A stretch of 64,000 nt of DNA, from NCBI GenBank assembly GCA_963825315.1, contig CAWGST010000001.1:1178001-1242000 (forward strand). Reading direction: 5' to 3'. How positions within the stretch are numbered: position 1 is the first letter of the stretch; each line of letters opens with the position of its first letter. The translations under genes and the position numbers were made by a program. Below are positions 1 to 8,973 of this stretch, piece after piece. The notes beneath the pieces were generated by a model, which saw only the letters and a program-made list of their open reading frames with translations, was not told where the DNA came from and searched no databases. The stretch comes from DASRLE01 sp963825315. Lineage in GTDB: Bacteria; Verrucomicrobiota; Verrucomicrobiia; Limisphaerales; Palsa-1400.

Positions 1-82
1 CGGCGCGATCATCGTCCAACTCCTGGCCCCCAAACTTGAACCGGCTGAAATCGAACAGGAGACAAAAACCCCGGGACTTTAA
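1..82 (+). CDS. C-terminal end of an unidentified protein (partial)
   Basis: The window opens inside a reading frame that runs from base 2 to a TAA at 80-82. The visible tail begins GAIIVQLLAPKLEPAEIEQ and ends KTPGL. Too little is present to name the family. The next genes sit behind a FliA-type promoter that overlaps this stop codon, so a chemotaxis or motility role is possible, but that is inference from position only. Confidence 0.5.
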   Translation, partial: GAIIVQLLAPKLEPAEIEQETKTPGL

Positions 83-105
83 GTTTTATTTGCCCCTGCC
101 GATAG
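79..105 (+). promoter_or_regulatory. sigma-28 (FliA-type) promoter
   Basis: TTAAGTTT at 79-86, an 11-base spacer, then GCCGATAG at 98-105. The known FliA consensus is TAAAGTTT-N11-GCCGATAA, so there is one mismatch in each box and the spacing is exact. It overlaps the stop codon of the upstream gene and reads toward the HDOD gene. Confidence 0.6.
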
Positions 106-129
106 TGGAAGTGGAACTTGCAATGGCGC

Positions 130-247
130 ATGGAAATCGAAACCGCCGCCCAGTCTGGCGGAGCATGAGTTTCTGGCCAACGGCTATAAACATATCTCCC
201 TCAACTTGGGCGCTCATCAAAAGGAATTGATGCTTGGACTGCTATGA
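130..247 (+). pseudogene. Small unknown gene, apparently frameshifted
   Basis: Two frames together look like one short protein. ATG at 130 gives MEIETAAQSGGA. A different frame gives EHEFLANGYKHISLNLGAHQ and ends LMLGLL at the TGA 245-247, which overlaps the ATG (244) of the HDOD gene as ATGA. A single-base indel near 150-160 would join them. The overlap with the next start argues for a real, translationally coupled gene. The family is not recognised, and a different frame (36-230) cannot be excluded. Confidence 0.3.
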
Positions 248-1096
248 CGGCTGATGAAATAATGGCGCCGGGTAAAAGATCTGCCAGTCGTGTCGGAAAC
301 GGCCCGCAAGCTGGTCATTCAACTCAATCAGCCGGACTTGCATCGGGACGAACTCGTTGAAACGGTGCGCTGCGACAACGTCCTCACCGCCAAGCTGCTG
401 CGGGTCTGCAACTCGGCCAATAGCGGCCTGCGCGAGCCGGTCCTTTCCGTTGATCAAGCCCTGTTGCTCCTCGGTGACAACATGATTTTCCGCATGGTCT
501 GCGCCATCGGTTTTGGCGGCTCCCTGGGAATGGCGGCGCCCGGTTACGCCACCGAAGCCAACGGTCTTTGGACCCACTCCCTGAGCACGGCTCTCGGCGC
601 TGAATACCTGGCCGAGGTTGAATCCTACGGTAATTTCCTCCCGTCCACCGCCTTCACCGCCGGCTTGCTGCATGACATCGGCAAATCGGTCATAAGCAAC
701 ATATTGACTCCAAAAGCCCGGGCCGACATTCGGAGTGAAATCGCCGGGCAGTCCCTCTCGCGGGTCGAGGCGGAGAACGCCGTATTGGGAGCCGATCACT
801 GCGAAGTTGGGGCGTGTTTGCTGAAACGATGGTCATTGCCGGAATTAATTGTCGAAGCCGTGGCCGATCATCATTTTCCTGTCATCAAGCCTTCCATTCA
901 GTTATCAGCCGTGGTTTATCTCGCCAATTGCGCCGCCCACCTTTGCGGCGCCGCTCCCGGATGGCAAGCCCAGGCCATTCAGGCCAAAAACACGGCTGCT
1001 GAAGTGCTGGGCATGGACGTGGAAAAAGTGGAACAAATCGTCTCGGGCATTCAAAGTGCAATGCAGACACTCCCTCAACTCATGGTTGCGGCCTGA
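244..1096 (+). CDS. HDOD-domain protein (signalling, HD-like)
   Basis: The protein has an HDOD domain, a catalytically poor relative of the HD phosphohydrolase fold found in bacterial signalling and motility control. The typical start region LPVVSETARKL is followed by LTAKLLRVCNSANSG and later LLHDIGKSV. An in-frame TAA just upstream limits the open frame to a GTG at 290. However, ATG 244 begins MTADEIMA in another frame, and dropping one base near 262-272 gives a natural N-terminus running into VKDLPVVS. The ATG overlaps the preceding stop. A FliA-type promoter lies upstream, so expression with motility genes is likely. The 290-1096 frame (268 aa) is certain; the extension to 244 is inferred. 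Confidence 0.85.
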
Positions 1097-1097
1097 C

Positions 1098-2045
1098 TCA
1101 AAAAACTTCCGCTCGCAGCCCGGCCACTCGCCGGACCGTTTGCGCGATCTGCGAAAGCGATTTCAATGGCAGATGACTGCATCCCGTCCTGGCCATCGGC
1201 CGCGTCGCGGAATAAATTTGCACGAGAGAAATCTCCGCGCCCGCCTTTTTCAGTTCCTTCAATCGCTGCGCGTATTGGTTGATTTCACGCACGGGCGGAG
1301 GCGCGCCGTCGATTGCGGGAAACAGGCTCTGAATGACCACGGGACGTTGACGGGCTATCAGCAGGATATTGCCCATGATTCTTTCCAGCGGGATCGTCGC
1401 GCCGTTGAGCCTGTTCAGATAATCCTGTGTGCCTCCATCCAGTTTTGCCCAAATCTCGTCCGTTCGCGCGAGGAACTTTAATCCGTATTGGACTTTTGGC
1501 CGATCCAGCGCGGTTGAATTGGTAACAACCACGATCTTGAAAAAGGGGAATCCGCCAAGCACGCGAAGGTGGGCTATTGCCTGCAAGGCCTCGACAAAAT
1601 GGCCCGACAGGGTGGGTTCGCCGTCCCCGCTTAAGGCCACGTGGCGCACTTGCAGCAAGTCATCCGGCAAATTGGCGTAACGCGGCCTTTGCCGCAGACG
1701 ACCCGAGTACGCCAATCCAAAAGTCCCATGCAATTCGGCGGCCATTCTCATCACATCAAAGTTTGATGCGCGCGCAGGCTTGGCGCGATCAATCTCGCAG
1801 TACAAGCACTCGAGGTTGCATTTCACAATCGGGTTCACGTTGACCCCGATTGACAATCCTCCGGCCCGCGGGGAAATCACGAGGTAAACGAACTGATTCT
1901 CAAGAAAATCTCTCGGATACCCGAAGGCCACTTCGTGCGTGACCAGCGAACGGGCCGGTGCGTGCCCATTTCCATTCCGACCAACTTTTTTGGCGCTTGG
2001 TTGATCATGCATTGTTGCCATCATGAGAAAAATATAGGGTGCCAT
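1098..2045 (-). CDS. Radical SAM protein
   Basis: A 315-residue protein with the radical SAM cluster motif CNLECLYC (CxxxCxxC) near residue 75, which binds the 4Fe-4S cluster that cleaves S-adenosylmethionine. Further on, VALSGDGEPTLS matches the GGEP-type region that contacts SAM, and IVVVTNSTAL and EIWAKLDGGT fit the following beta strands of the barrel. The specific reaction cannot be assigned. Internal methionines at residues 8, 9 and 12 are possible starts and no clear ribosome binding site decides between them. It is convergent with the HDOD gene, with the two stops almost touching. Confidence 0.85.
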   Translation of the reverse strand: MAPYIFLMMATMHDQPSAKKVGRNGNGHAPARSLVTHEVAFGYPRDFLENQFVYLVISPRAGGLSIGVNVNPIVKCNLECLYCEIDRAKPARASNFDVMRMAAELHGTFGLAYSGRLRQRPRYANLPDDLLQVRHVALSGDGEPTLSGHFVEALQAIAHLRVLGGFPFFKIVVVTNSTALDRPKVQYGLKFLARTDEIWAKLDGGTQDYLNRLNGATIPLERIMGNILLIARQRPVVIQSLFPAIDGAPPPVREINQYAQRLKELKKAGAEISLVQIYSATRPMARTGCSHLPLKSLSQIAQTVRRVAGLRAEVF

Positions 2046-2207
2046 GCGGGTGCGGCACTACACGGTTCTTGCCAAACAATTAGCCAAATTTGTTCACAAG
2101 CTGCTGGGCGGGGCCGATGCCTTTGCCGGACATCGGCTGAAATTCCACTCTCCAGGCAATTGCACGAAGCTGTAAATCAAGGACATGCGGAAAATTGAAT
2201 TTTTTGC

Positions 2208-2235
2208 TAAAGTCCCGCCTGATTCCAGCCGATAC
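2208..2235 (+). promoter_or_regulatory. Second sigma-28 (FliA-type) promoter
   Basis: TAAAGTCC at 2208-2215, a 12-base spacer and GCCGATAC at 2228-2235, close to the FliA consensus. A GGAGG ribosome-binding sequence lies at 2261-2265. It reads into a short ORF region (2303-2533). Confidence 0.55.
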
Positions 2236-2302
2236 CAGATGTACAAGAGCCAAAACTGCCGGAGGAAAGCAGATTGAATGGCAAACTAAATGACAAAAAC
2301 AT

Positions 2303-2533
2303 ATGAGCAGCATGTCTTCGAGAACCCATAAAGGCCGTCAACATCATAACAGTTCCAGCACCAGCGCCGCCGCGCCGCCGGCCACGCCGGCCAACAGCGC
2401 GGAGCCGGCTTCCATCGGGAGCGGCGTTGCGTTGCAAGATCATCCCGGCGACAAAAGTTTTGCCGCACAGTTCAAAGACTACTCCTACGCCTCCTTCGGT
2501 GCGATTAGAGAGGGCTATTACACAGAGTTTTAG
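2303..2533 (+). CDS. Small unknown ORF behind the second FliA promoter
   Basis: A 76-codon frame beginning MSSMSSRTHKGRQHHN, then a Ser/Ala/Pro-rich stretch, ending REGYYTEF. It lies about 65 bases downstream of a FliA-type promoter. The nearest ribosome-binding sequence (GGAGG, 2261-2265) is too far from this ATG; starts at 2275 (TTG) or 2278 (ATG) are quickly closed, so a frameshift near the start is possible. No family is recognised. From 2534 to 2781 nothing coding could be supported. Confidence 0.3.
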   Translation: MSSMSSRTHKGRQHHNSSSTSAAAPPATPANSAEPASIGSGVALQDHPGDKSFAAQFKDYSYASFGAIREGYYTEF

Positions 2534-2781
2534 CCGGACGATGGTGATAGTACCGGGGAGCCGATAGCCGGGCGCAACGGACGATTAGCCAGTGCGCAAA
2601 GTCCTGCATCCCACACAAGACCCCGACGTGATCCACGCCCTTGAACGTCCCGGCAACGAATTTCATAAATCCCCCGCCAACCCCGCCAAGTCCACCAGGG
2701 GTCTTGGCCCCCAAGGAGCGATTATTATGGGCAAGGCAACGCACGGCGAAGTTGCGAGTCTTCGGGTAAAATCAAACAGGC

Positions 2782-4047
2782 TCAAAGTGCCTGGCGCGTT
2801 TCGGCCAATCGCATGAGCGCCGCTTCGCGTTCCAGAAGGGTGGGATGGGAATAGTAAAAGCCGCTGTAGAAGGGATGGGGTGTGAGATTGTCCAGGTTCT
2901 TCTCGTTAAGTTTGCGCAGGGCGGCGATTAAAGACTGATGTTGTTTGATCAGGCCGGCGGCATAGGCGTCTGCCTCGTATTCGTGGCGTCGCGACAAAAG
3001 ATGGAAGACCGGAGACAGCCAGAAGATCACCACTCCGGCCAGCAGGGAGATCAGCAGCAAGGCAGGCACGATGTCCCCGGGTGCGAAGCCGAAGCCGCGC
3101 AAGAACCATTCTTCCTTCGCCAGCACCGCGACGAGGTAAAAAACCGGCAGCAAACCGCCAAGGGACAGGGCCATGGTTTTTAGTATATGGCCTTTCTTGT
3201 AGTGGCCGATCTCGTGGGCCAGAACCGACTCCAATTCATCCTGGTCCAACTGCTGCACGAGTGTATCAAACAGAATGATTTTGCGGAAGCGGCCCAGGCC
3301 GGTGAAGAAAGCGTTGGAGTGGTGGGAACGTTTGCTGCCGTCCATCACCTGAATGTCGCGGGCGCGAAAGCCGGCGCGTTCGCCCAGCGCGAGCAGGCAG
3401 TCGCGCAGGCCGCCGGCCGGCAGTGGGGTGAATTTGTTGAACAGGGGCATGATCAAAACCGGCGCAACGACCATCATGACGAGTTGGAAAGCGGCCAGAC
3501 AAACCCACGCCCAAAACCACCAGCCCGCGCCCAGCCAGCCCGCCAGCTTCAAAATCACAACCAGCAACGGACAGCCCAGCGCCAGGCCCAGCAGCAAACC
3601 CTTCGCCCGGTCCAGCCACCAAAGGGCGGCGGTGGTGGTATTGAAGCCGAACCGCTCCTCCAGTTGAAATTGAGCGTGCCATTCAAACGGCAAATCCGTG
3701 GCCGACAAGAACACTCCCACCGCCAGGAGAAAAGCCGCTCCGGCCCATACAGAGGAGCCGGCGGCCTGTTGAAAAACGCGGTAAAACCAAGGGAGCACGC
3801 CGCTGAAGAGGGTGACGGCGAGAACCAGGGCGCTCCAAGTCAAATCGATCATTTTGAAGCGGCTCTTGGCCAGGGTATAAGCGACCGATTTGGCGTAAGT
3901 TTCGGGTGTGACCGTGTGGGTGAAAGCGGGCGGAACCGGGTTGGCATGGGCCTGAACATGCTGCTGGTTGAGCCATTCGAGCGCCATTTGCGCGAGCCAT
4001 TTGGCCACGATCAAAACGCCGCAGATCCTGATGAAAGCTGAGGTCAT
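2782..4047 (-). CDS. Ste24-like CAAX/M48 membrane zinc metalloprotease
   Basis: A 421-residue integral membrane peptidase of family M48 (CAAX prenyl protease 1 type). Hydrophobic segments are spread through the first 215 residues. The zinc motif HEIGHYKKGH supplies two His ligands and the catalytic Glu, and the downstream motif RRHEYEADAYA supplies the third ligand. Another conserved region is KRSHHSNAFFTG, before the active site. In bacteria such enzymes act in the inner membrane, probably in protein quality control; the substrate is unknown. It is followed after about 50 bases by the ABC exporter gene, with which it may be co-transcribed. Confidence 0.93.
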   Translation of the reverse strand: MTSAFIRICGVLIVAKWLAQMALEWLNQQHVQAHANPVPPAFTHTVTPETYAKSVAYTLAKSRFKMIDLTWSALVLAVTLFSGVLPWFYRVFQQAAGSSVWAGAAFLLAVGVFLSATDLPFEWHAQFQLEERFGFNTTTAALWWLDRAKGLLLGLALGCPLLVVILKLAGWLGAGWWFWAWVCLAAFQLVMMVVAPVLIMPLFNKFTPLPAGGLRDCLLALGERAGFRARDIQVMDGSKRSHHSNAFFTGLGRFRKIILFDTLVQQLDQDELESVLAHEIGHYKKGHILKTMALSLGGLLPVFYLVAVLAKEEWFLRGFGFAPGDIVPALLLISLLAGVVIFWLSPVFHLLSRRHEYEADAYAAGLIKQHQSLIAALRKLNEKNLDNLTPHPFYSGFYYSHPTLLEREAALMRLAETRQAL

Positions 4048-4098
4048 CGCCGGGGAAGTCTATGCGCCAAATGAGCGTGGCGCATTCCAAAAAAATTC

Positions 4099-5922
4099 TC
4101 ACCGCGCGTCGGCGGAACTGAAGCCGAGCATGTGCAGCTTTTGATAAATGCCGCCGCGGGAGAGCAATTCTCCGTGGCGCCCCGTTTCCACAACCTCCCC
4201 TTGATCGAGCACCAGGATCACATCCGCGTGCTGGATGGTGGAGAGACGATGGGCGATGCAAATGGTGGTTCGCCCCTTCATGAGTTGGTCCAGCGCGGCC
4301 TGGACCATGCGCTCGGATTCGTTGTCCAGTGAACTGGTCGCTTCGTCGAGCACCAGGATGGGAGCATTCTTCAGAATGGCGCGGGCAATGGCAACGCGCT
4401 GCCGCTCGCCGCCGGAAAGATTGGTTCCCTTTTCGCCCACGACCGAATCGTAGCCCCGCGGCTTGCCCAAAATAAAATCATGGGCAAAGGCGTTCCGGGC
4501 CGCTTCTTCAATTTCCGCGAAGGTGGCGTCCGGGCGGCCGTAGGCAATGTTTTGGCGGATGGTGTCGTTGAATAAAATAACTTCCTGTGTGACCACGGCG
4601 ATTTGCGAACGAAGATCGTGCAAGGCAACCTGCCGCAGATCAGCCCCGCCAATGCGGATGACGCCCTGAGTCGGATCGTAAAAGCGGAGGAGGAGATTGG
4701 TCAGCGTTGATTTGCCCGCGCCGCTGCTTCCGACCAGGGCCACCATCCGGCCCGGTTCGACCCGCAACCGGATGTTGCGCAGGACCGGCTTTTCGCCGTA
4801 GCTGAAGCTGACGTTGTCAAACTGAATTTCCGCGCCGGCCGCCTTGAGCGGCACGGGGTGGGGCGGGTCGGCCAGCGTGCTTTGCGTGGCCAGCAATTCA
4901 AAAACGCGCTGCGTCGCGGCCCGCGTCTGGTGAAGCTGGCTCTGCACCCGGATGATGGCCTTGACCGGCCGGTATATGAGCACGACAGTGGCTATGAACG
5001 CCCCAAATCTCGCGGGACTGGTGGAACCAGCCAAATAGAGCAATAGAATCGAGATGCCGATGGCGCCGAGAAATTCAATCAGCGGACCGGGCGTTTCCGT
5101 TGAGCGGACGACCCGCATATACTGGCTGATGAACTTTCGTTGGTTGGCTTTAAACCGCTCCATCACCACCTGCTCCAGATTGTAGCCTTTGATGATCCGA
5201 TTCCCGGTGAACGATTCGTGCATCACCCTGCTCAGACTGGCTGCTTCCGTTTGGATGGCAGCGCCGGCCTTGCGGACTTTTCGGTTGTAAACGACCACTG
5301 GAATGGCGCAAAAGGGAAACGTGATCAAGGTGATGATGGTCAATTTGGTGTTGATGAGAAAAGCAGCCGAGAGCAGTGAGATCATGTTGACCGGTTCCTT
5401 GACCAGCGTCACCATTGAGGCGGCGATCATATTCTGCAATACGCCCACGTCGCCAATGCGGGACATCAGTTCGCCCGTGCTGTTGCGGGAAAGAAAACTA
5501 AGAGGCAAATTCAGCAAATGCTCGAACACGCGCGCGCGCAGATCGCTAATCGCCCGAATGGCCACCCAGCCCATCAAATAATTATTGAGATAATTGCACA
5601 TGCCGCGCCCCAGCATGACCAACGGAACCAGGCTCACCACCAGGACCAAATTGACCTTTGAACTCGAGACATGGGCTGAGATCGATTGTTGAGCATGCAG
5701 AAGAGTGGAGCCCAGCCATGGCGAAAATTCGTTTATTTTCTTCAGGCCTTTGTCTATCTCATCATTCCGGGAGCCGGAAAAAACCACGCTGGCCACAAAA
5801 ACCACAGTCAGCAGCACCACGGTATCGGCGAAGCCGCTTAGAACGCCAAAGAGGCCGCCCAGAACAAATCGTCCCCTGTAGGGACGGGTCAGTTGCCACA
5901 GTTTGCGCCAGAATTCAATCAT
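4099..5922 (-). CDS. MsbA-like ABC exporter (fused permease and ATPase)
   Basis: About 607 residues in the usual half-transporter order: an N-terminal six-helix permease starting MIEFWRKLWQLTRPYRG, then the nucleotide-binding domain. Walker A is GSSGAGKST, the signature is LSGGERQRV, Walker B is ILVLDEATSSLD and the switch His lies in IAHRLSTI. Family members flip lipid A, other lipids or drugs across the inner membrane. With a heptosyltransferase gene 47 bases upstream, a lipopolysaccharide role is likely. I chose the start MIEFW; an in-frame Met ten codons earlier (5952) is possible. The open frame runs further upstream but overlaps the heptosyltransferase gene. Confidence 0.92.
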   Translation of the reverse strand: MIEFWRKLWQLTRPYRGRFVLGGLFGVLSGFADTVVLLTVVFVASVVFSGSRNDEIDKGLKKINEFSPWLGSTLLHAQQSISAHVSSSKVNLVLVVSLVPLVMLGRGMCNYLNNYLMGWVAIRAISDLRARVFEHLLNLPLSFLSRNSTGELMSRIGDVGVLQNMIAASMVTLVKEPVNMISLLSAAFLINTKLTIITLITFPFCAIPVVVYNRKVRKAGAAIQTEAASLSRVMHESFTGNRIIKGYNLEQVVMERFKANQRKFISQYMRVVRSTETPGPLIEFLGAIGISILLLYLAGSTSPARFGAFIATVVLIYRPVKAIIRVQSQLHQTRAATQRVFELLATQSTLADPPHPVPLKAAGAEIQFDNVSFSYGEKPVLRNIRLRVEPGRMVALVGSSGAGKSTLTNLLLRFYDPTQGVIRIGGADLRQVALHDLRSQIAVVTQEVILFNDTIRQNIAYGRPDATFAEIEEAARNAFAHDFILGKPRGYDSVVGEKGTNLSGGERQRVAIARAILKNAPILVLDEATSSLDNESERMVQAALDQLMKGRTTICIAHRLSTIQHADVILVLDQGEVVETGRHGELLSRGGIYQKLHMLGFSSADAR

Positions 5923-5969
5923 GCCACCGTCGCCAGTATGGGAGCGATCCATCGCCAGGGCGAGAGTTT

Positions 5970-7034
5970 TTACTGCAACTGTTGACAGGCTTGCTCGCAG
6001 ACCTGGCCGGGGGTGATTGAAGCCAGGCAGGCGGCCCGGCCCGCCCGCAGGCAATCGGCCCTGTTTTCGGCGATGCAACGGCAGTCCGCGATGAGATAAC
6101 GGTGCTCTTCGCCGGCGGGAATCCATTCGCTTAATCCGCTGTATTGGCGAAAGACCGTCAAGGTGGGCACGCCCAGCGCCAGGGCCAGATGCAGCGCGCC
6201 GGAGTCCGCGCCAATGTGCAACCGGCAGCGTTGCAATAACGCGGCCAGCCGCGCGATGCTCAACCCTTCAACACATTGCAATCGCGCGCCGTCCGCCGCC
6301 CCGGCCAGTTTTCCCAGGCGGTCCTGCTCGCGCGGGTTGGAACCGGCCGTAGCCACAATCCGAATCGACGGGCTTTTTCGCGCCAGCATTTGGGCCAGTC
6401 CAATCCAGTTTTCCAGCGGCCATTCCTTGACCGGCGTGCTCGCGCTGATGGAAAAGTGAACGGGCCGGTCCGCAATGGCCGTCTCAGCCCATTGCCGCGC
6501 TTCCTGGGGCACGCGCAAATCAAAACGCGGCCCTTCCAGCGCAAATCCGCCCGCGGCCAGGACTTGCCGGCGCTGTTCGAACACGGGCAATTCCCGGGCC
6601 ACCCGCTCCACCCAATCCGCCGAAAGCCAGTGGTTCCAAAAATGTTTCCGCCCCGCCTCATGCGCCAAAGTCCATCGGGCGCCCACCAGGGCCGTGACAA
6701 ATATCGTCCGATCTGATCCGCTGAAATTGACCGCCACGTCGAAGCGTTCGCGGCGCAGCGCCCGAAGGATGCTCCAATGCCGCCACCAGGCCGGGCTTTT
6801 GGGCGTCAAAGGAAAAGCCCACGCGCGATCGACGCATGGGGCGAGCTGGAGCAACTCGGCCCCGACCGCGGCCGACAAGGTGTGCAATTCCGCCTCCGGG
6901 TAATGTCTCTTGATTTCCCACAGCGCCGGCACGAGATGGACCGAGTCGCCCAAAAAACCAAAATCAACCACGATCATTTTTTTGGCGGCGCGCGTGCGTT
7001 CCAAAAAACTCTTTACTGATGGGCCGACAGCCAT
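5970..7034 (-). CDS. Glycosyltransferase family 9 (heptosyltransferase-like)
   Basis: About 354 residues with a GT9 fold. The N-terminal Rossmann half has VVDFGFLGDSVHLVPAL. The C-terminal ADP-heptose-binding half has GADSGALHLALALGVPTLTV, matching the GDSGPxHLAAA motif of WaaC/WaaF/RfaQ enzymes. These add heptose to the lipopolysaccharide core at the cytoplasmic side of the inner membrane. The frame continues upstream to 7478, but that part overlaps the divergent small gene at 7128 and does not look like protein, so I start at Met 7034. It lies directly before the MsbA-like gene on the same strand. A Cys-rich tail near the C-terminus is unusual. Confidence 0.88.
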   Translation of the reverse strand: MAVGPSVKSFLERTRAAKKMIVVDFGFLGDSVHLVPALWEIKRHYPEAELHTLSAAVGAELLQLAPCVDRAWAFPLTPKSPAWWRHWSILRALRRERFDVAVNFSGSDRTIFVTALVGARWTLAHEAGRKHFWNHWLSADWVERVARELPVFEQRRQVLAAGGFALEGPRFDLRVPQEARQWAETAIADRPVHFSISASTPVKEWPLENWIGLAQMLARKSPSIRIVATAGSNPREQDRLGKLAGAADGARLQCVEGLSIARLAALLQRCRLHIGADSGALHLALALGVPTLTVFRQYSGLSEWIPAGEEHRYLIADCRCIAENRADCLRAGRAACLASITPGQVCEQACQQLQ

Positions 7035-7127
7035 GCCGGACTTGTTAGCGGGGCGCGGCGCGGCTGGCGATAAAAAACGGCTGTTTTTGTGACTGACTTG
7101 CGCGGGAAAGCGGTGTAAATTGGAGGC

Positions 7128-7355
7128 ATGAAACTCGCAACCACGCCCGAGGAACAGCGCCAGTGGATGCAGCAATGGCGCGAGACCGCCATTTTTTTGG
7201 ATGAAGTCAAGCGGGATGAATTGGCCAATATGACTGCCGAGGAGTCGTGGCGCTCCATCGAATGTCTTCAATCCATCAAAAATGGCTGGCGCGATCCGGA
7301 AGCTGTGTGCGGCTTGATTGAACAACAGGCGCTCTTTGCGAAGCTGCGGAAATGA
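7128..7355 (+). CDS. Conserved small hypothetical protein
   Basis: A 75-residue acidic helical protein starting MKLATTPEEQRQWMQQWRET. A good ribosome-binding sequence (GGAGG) lies just upstream of the ATG. Similar small proteins are common in Verrucomicrobia and Planctomycetes, but the function is not known to me. It is divergent from the heptosyltransferase gene and leads a run of plus-strand glycosyltransferase genes, starting 38 bases before the first. Confidence 0.65.
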   Translation: MKLATTPEEQRQWMQQWRETAIFLDEVKRDELANMTAEESWRSIECLQSIKNGWRDPEAVCGLIEQQALFAKLRK

Positions 7356-7392
7356 CGGACCTTTACATGACCGCGCTGGATGTGCAGCAACC

Positions 7393-8188
7393 GTGAACAA
7401 GCTGCCTATTTCAGTTTGCATCATCTCCAGCGCCGAGGCTGGTCGCATTGGCAAAGGTCTGGCCAGCGTGGCGCACATGGACGAGCGAGATCGTCGTCGT
7501 CCTCAATCCCGAAGTGCAGGACGGCACCGACGCCATCGCGGCATCGTATGGCGCGAAAATTTACCGCCATCCCTGGGCGGGCTTTCGCGAACAAAAAAAT
7601 CTGGCGTTGAGTCATGCCACTTTGCCGTGGGTGCTCGCCGTGGATGCCGATGAAGAAGTTTCCGCGGAGTTGCGGGAGGCGATTATTCACTTTTTCGACG
7701 GCGACCAACAACGCTTTGCCGCCGCCCGCTTTGCCCGCAAAGTTTGGTTTCTGGGCCGATGGATTACGCACGGCGATTGGTATCCCGATCGCGTTTTGCG
7801 GCTCTTTCGGCGGGAAAACGGAAAATGGGCCGGCAGCGCGGAGCATTGCGCCGTCCAGGTGCAAGGAGCATGCACGACCCTGGCCGGCGACCTGTTGCAC
7901 TATACAAATCCGAATATCAGCAGCTACGTGGACAAGATCAATTACTTCGCCGATCTTTATTTGCAACGTCAACTGGCGGAGAAAGCCCGCTGGTCCGCCC
8001 CGGCGGCGGTTTTTCGCGCCGCCTGGCGCTTTGCGCGCGCTTACTTCATCCGCCTCGGATTCCTGGATGGTTATCCCGGCTTTTTCATCGCCGCCTCCAC
8101 CGCTTACTCGACGCTGGTGCGGCACAGCCGGCTCTTCGAGCATCTCCAATCGCGCCCGCCTGTATGCGCCCCGCCCAAATCTCCCTAA
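7393..8188 (+). CDS. Glycosyltransferase family 2 (WaaE/KdtX-like), one frameshift
   Basis: This is a GT-A enzyme that transfers sugar from a nucleotide sugar. The N-terminus from GTG 7393, NKLPISVCIISSAEAGRIGK, is in one frame; from about 7480 the frame TSEIVVVLNPEVQDGTDAIA continues it. One extra base near 7478 separates them. The catalytic metal motif appears as VDADEEVS. WaaE-like proteins modify the lipopolysaccharide core. The open part from 7448 encodes about 246 residues. Its end overlaps the next glycosyltransferase by 25 bases. The frameshift is either a sequencing indel or a real inactivation. Confidence 0.82.
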
Positions 8189-8973
8189 TCATCTCGACTT
8201 ACGAGAATCCGGGCGCGCTCGACCAGGTCTTGCGCGGCGTGCGGCGTCAGACCGAAATGCCGGGTGAAATCCTGCTCGCGGATGACGGTTCGGGAACCGC
8301 CACCCGCGAACTCATTGCCCAATGGCAACAAAAGCTGCCGGCCTCCCTGCGCCATGTCTGGCAGGAGGACCTCGGCTTTCGCAAGACGATCATCCTCAAC
8401 AAATCCCTCGCCGCCGCCACGGGCGACTACATCGTTTTGCTGGATGGCGACTGTGTGCCGCACAGCCGGTTCGTGGCGGACCACGCCCGCCTGGCGGAAC
8501 TGAATTTTTGGGTGCAAGGCCGGCGCTGTTTCGTCCGGGAAAAATTCGCCGCCGCCTTTGCGGCCGGCGCCACGCCGGTTTTCCGCTGGATTCTCGCCGG
8601 CCGCATCACGGGTTTCGCCAAAGCCGTCCGGCTGCCCTTTCCGCTCGTTCGGCGCAACACCGGCCGGCGGGGAATCATCGGCTGCAACATGGGGTTTTGG
8701 CGCGATGATTTGCTGGCCGTCAATGGTTTCGACGAGGAGTACGCCGGCTGGGGAATTGGCGAAGATTCAGACGTGGGCGCGCGGCTCTATCACTTGGGGC
8801 GTCCGCGCAAATTTGTTTACGGCCATGCCGTGGTCTATCATTTGAACCATCCCATGCTCGGCCGCGCTCACGTCCAGGCCAGCCTCCGGCGTTTGGCCGA
8901 AACGATTCGATCAAAAAAAATTCGCTGCGAACGCGGCGTCGAACAATACCTGGCCGGCGCGCCGTCCGCATGA
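8164..8973 (+). CDS. Glycosyltransferase family 2 with galactosyltransferase-type C-terminus
   Basis: 269 residues starting MRPAQISLIISTYENPGALD. The nucleotide-sugar domain has LLADDGSGTATRE and the metal-binding DGD in IVLLDGDCVPHSRF. The C-terminal segment GCNMGFWRDDLLAVNGFDEE then GWGIGEDSD is the pattern of the Glyco_transf_7C region of chondroitin-synthase-like enzymes. It probably extends a surface polysaccharide. I chose the start at 8164 because upstream codons in this frame overlap the previous gene. Its stop overlaps the next start as ATGA, so the genes are translationally coupled. Confidence 0.9.
   Translation: MRPAQISLIISTYENPGALDQVLRGVRRQTEMPGEILLADDGSGTATRELIAQWQQKLPASLRHVWQEDLGFRKTIILNKSLAAATGDYIVLLDGDCVPHSRFVADHARLAELNFWVQGRRCFVREKFAAAFAAGATPVFRWILAGRITGFAKAVRLPFPLVRRNTGRRGIIGCNMGFWRDDLLAVNGFDEEYAGWGIGEDSDVGARLYHLGRPRKFVYGHAVVYHLNHPMLGRAHVQASLRRLAETIRSKKIRCERGVEQYLAGAPSA

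Noticed and set aside
3187..4041. 284-codon plus-strand frame opposite the M48 protease
   Set aside because: It lies entirely antisense to a clear metalloprotease and has Gln/Arg-rich translation without motifs.
4099..6126. Longer start for the ABC exporter (68 extra residues)
   Set aside because: The extension overlaps the heptosyltransferase coding region and reads as Arg/Pro-rich shadow sequence.
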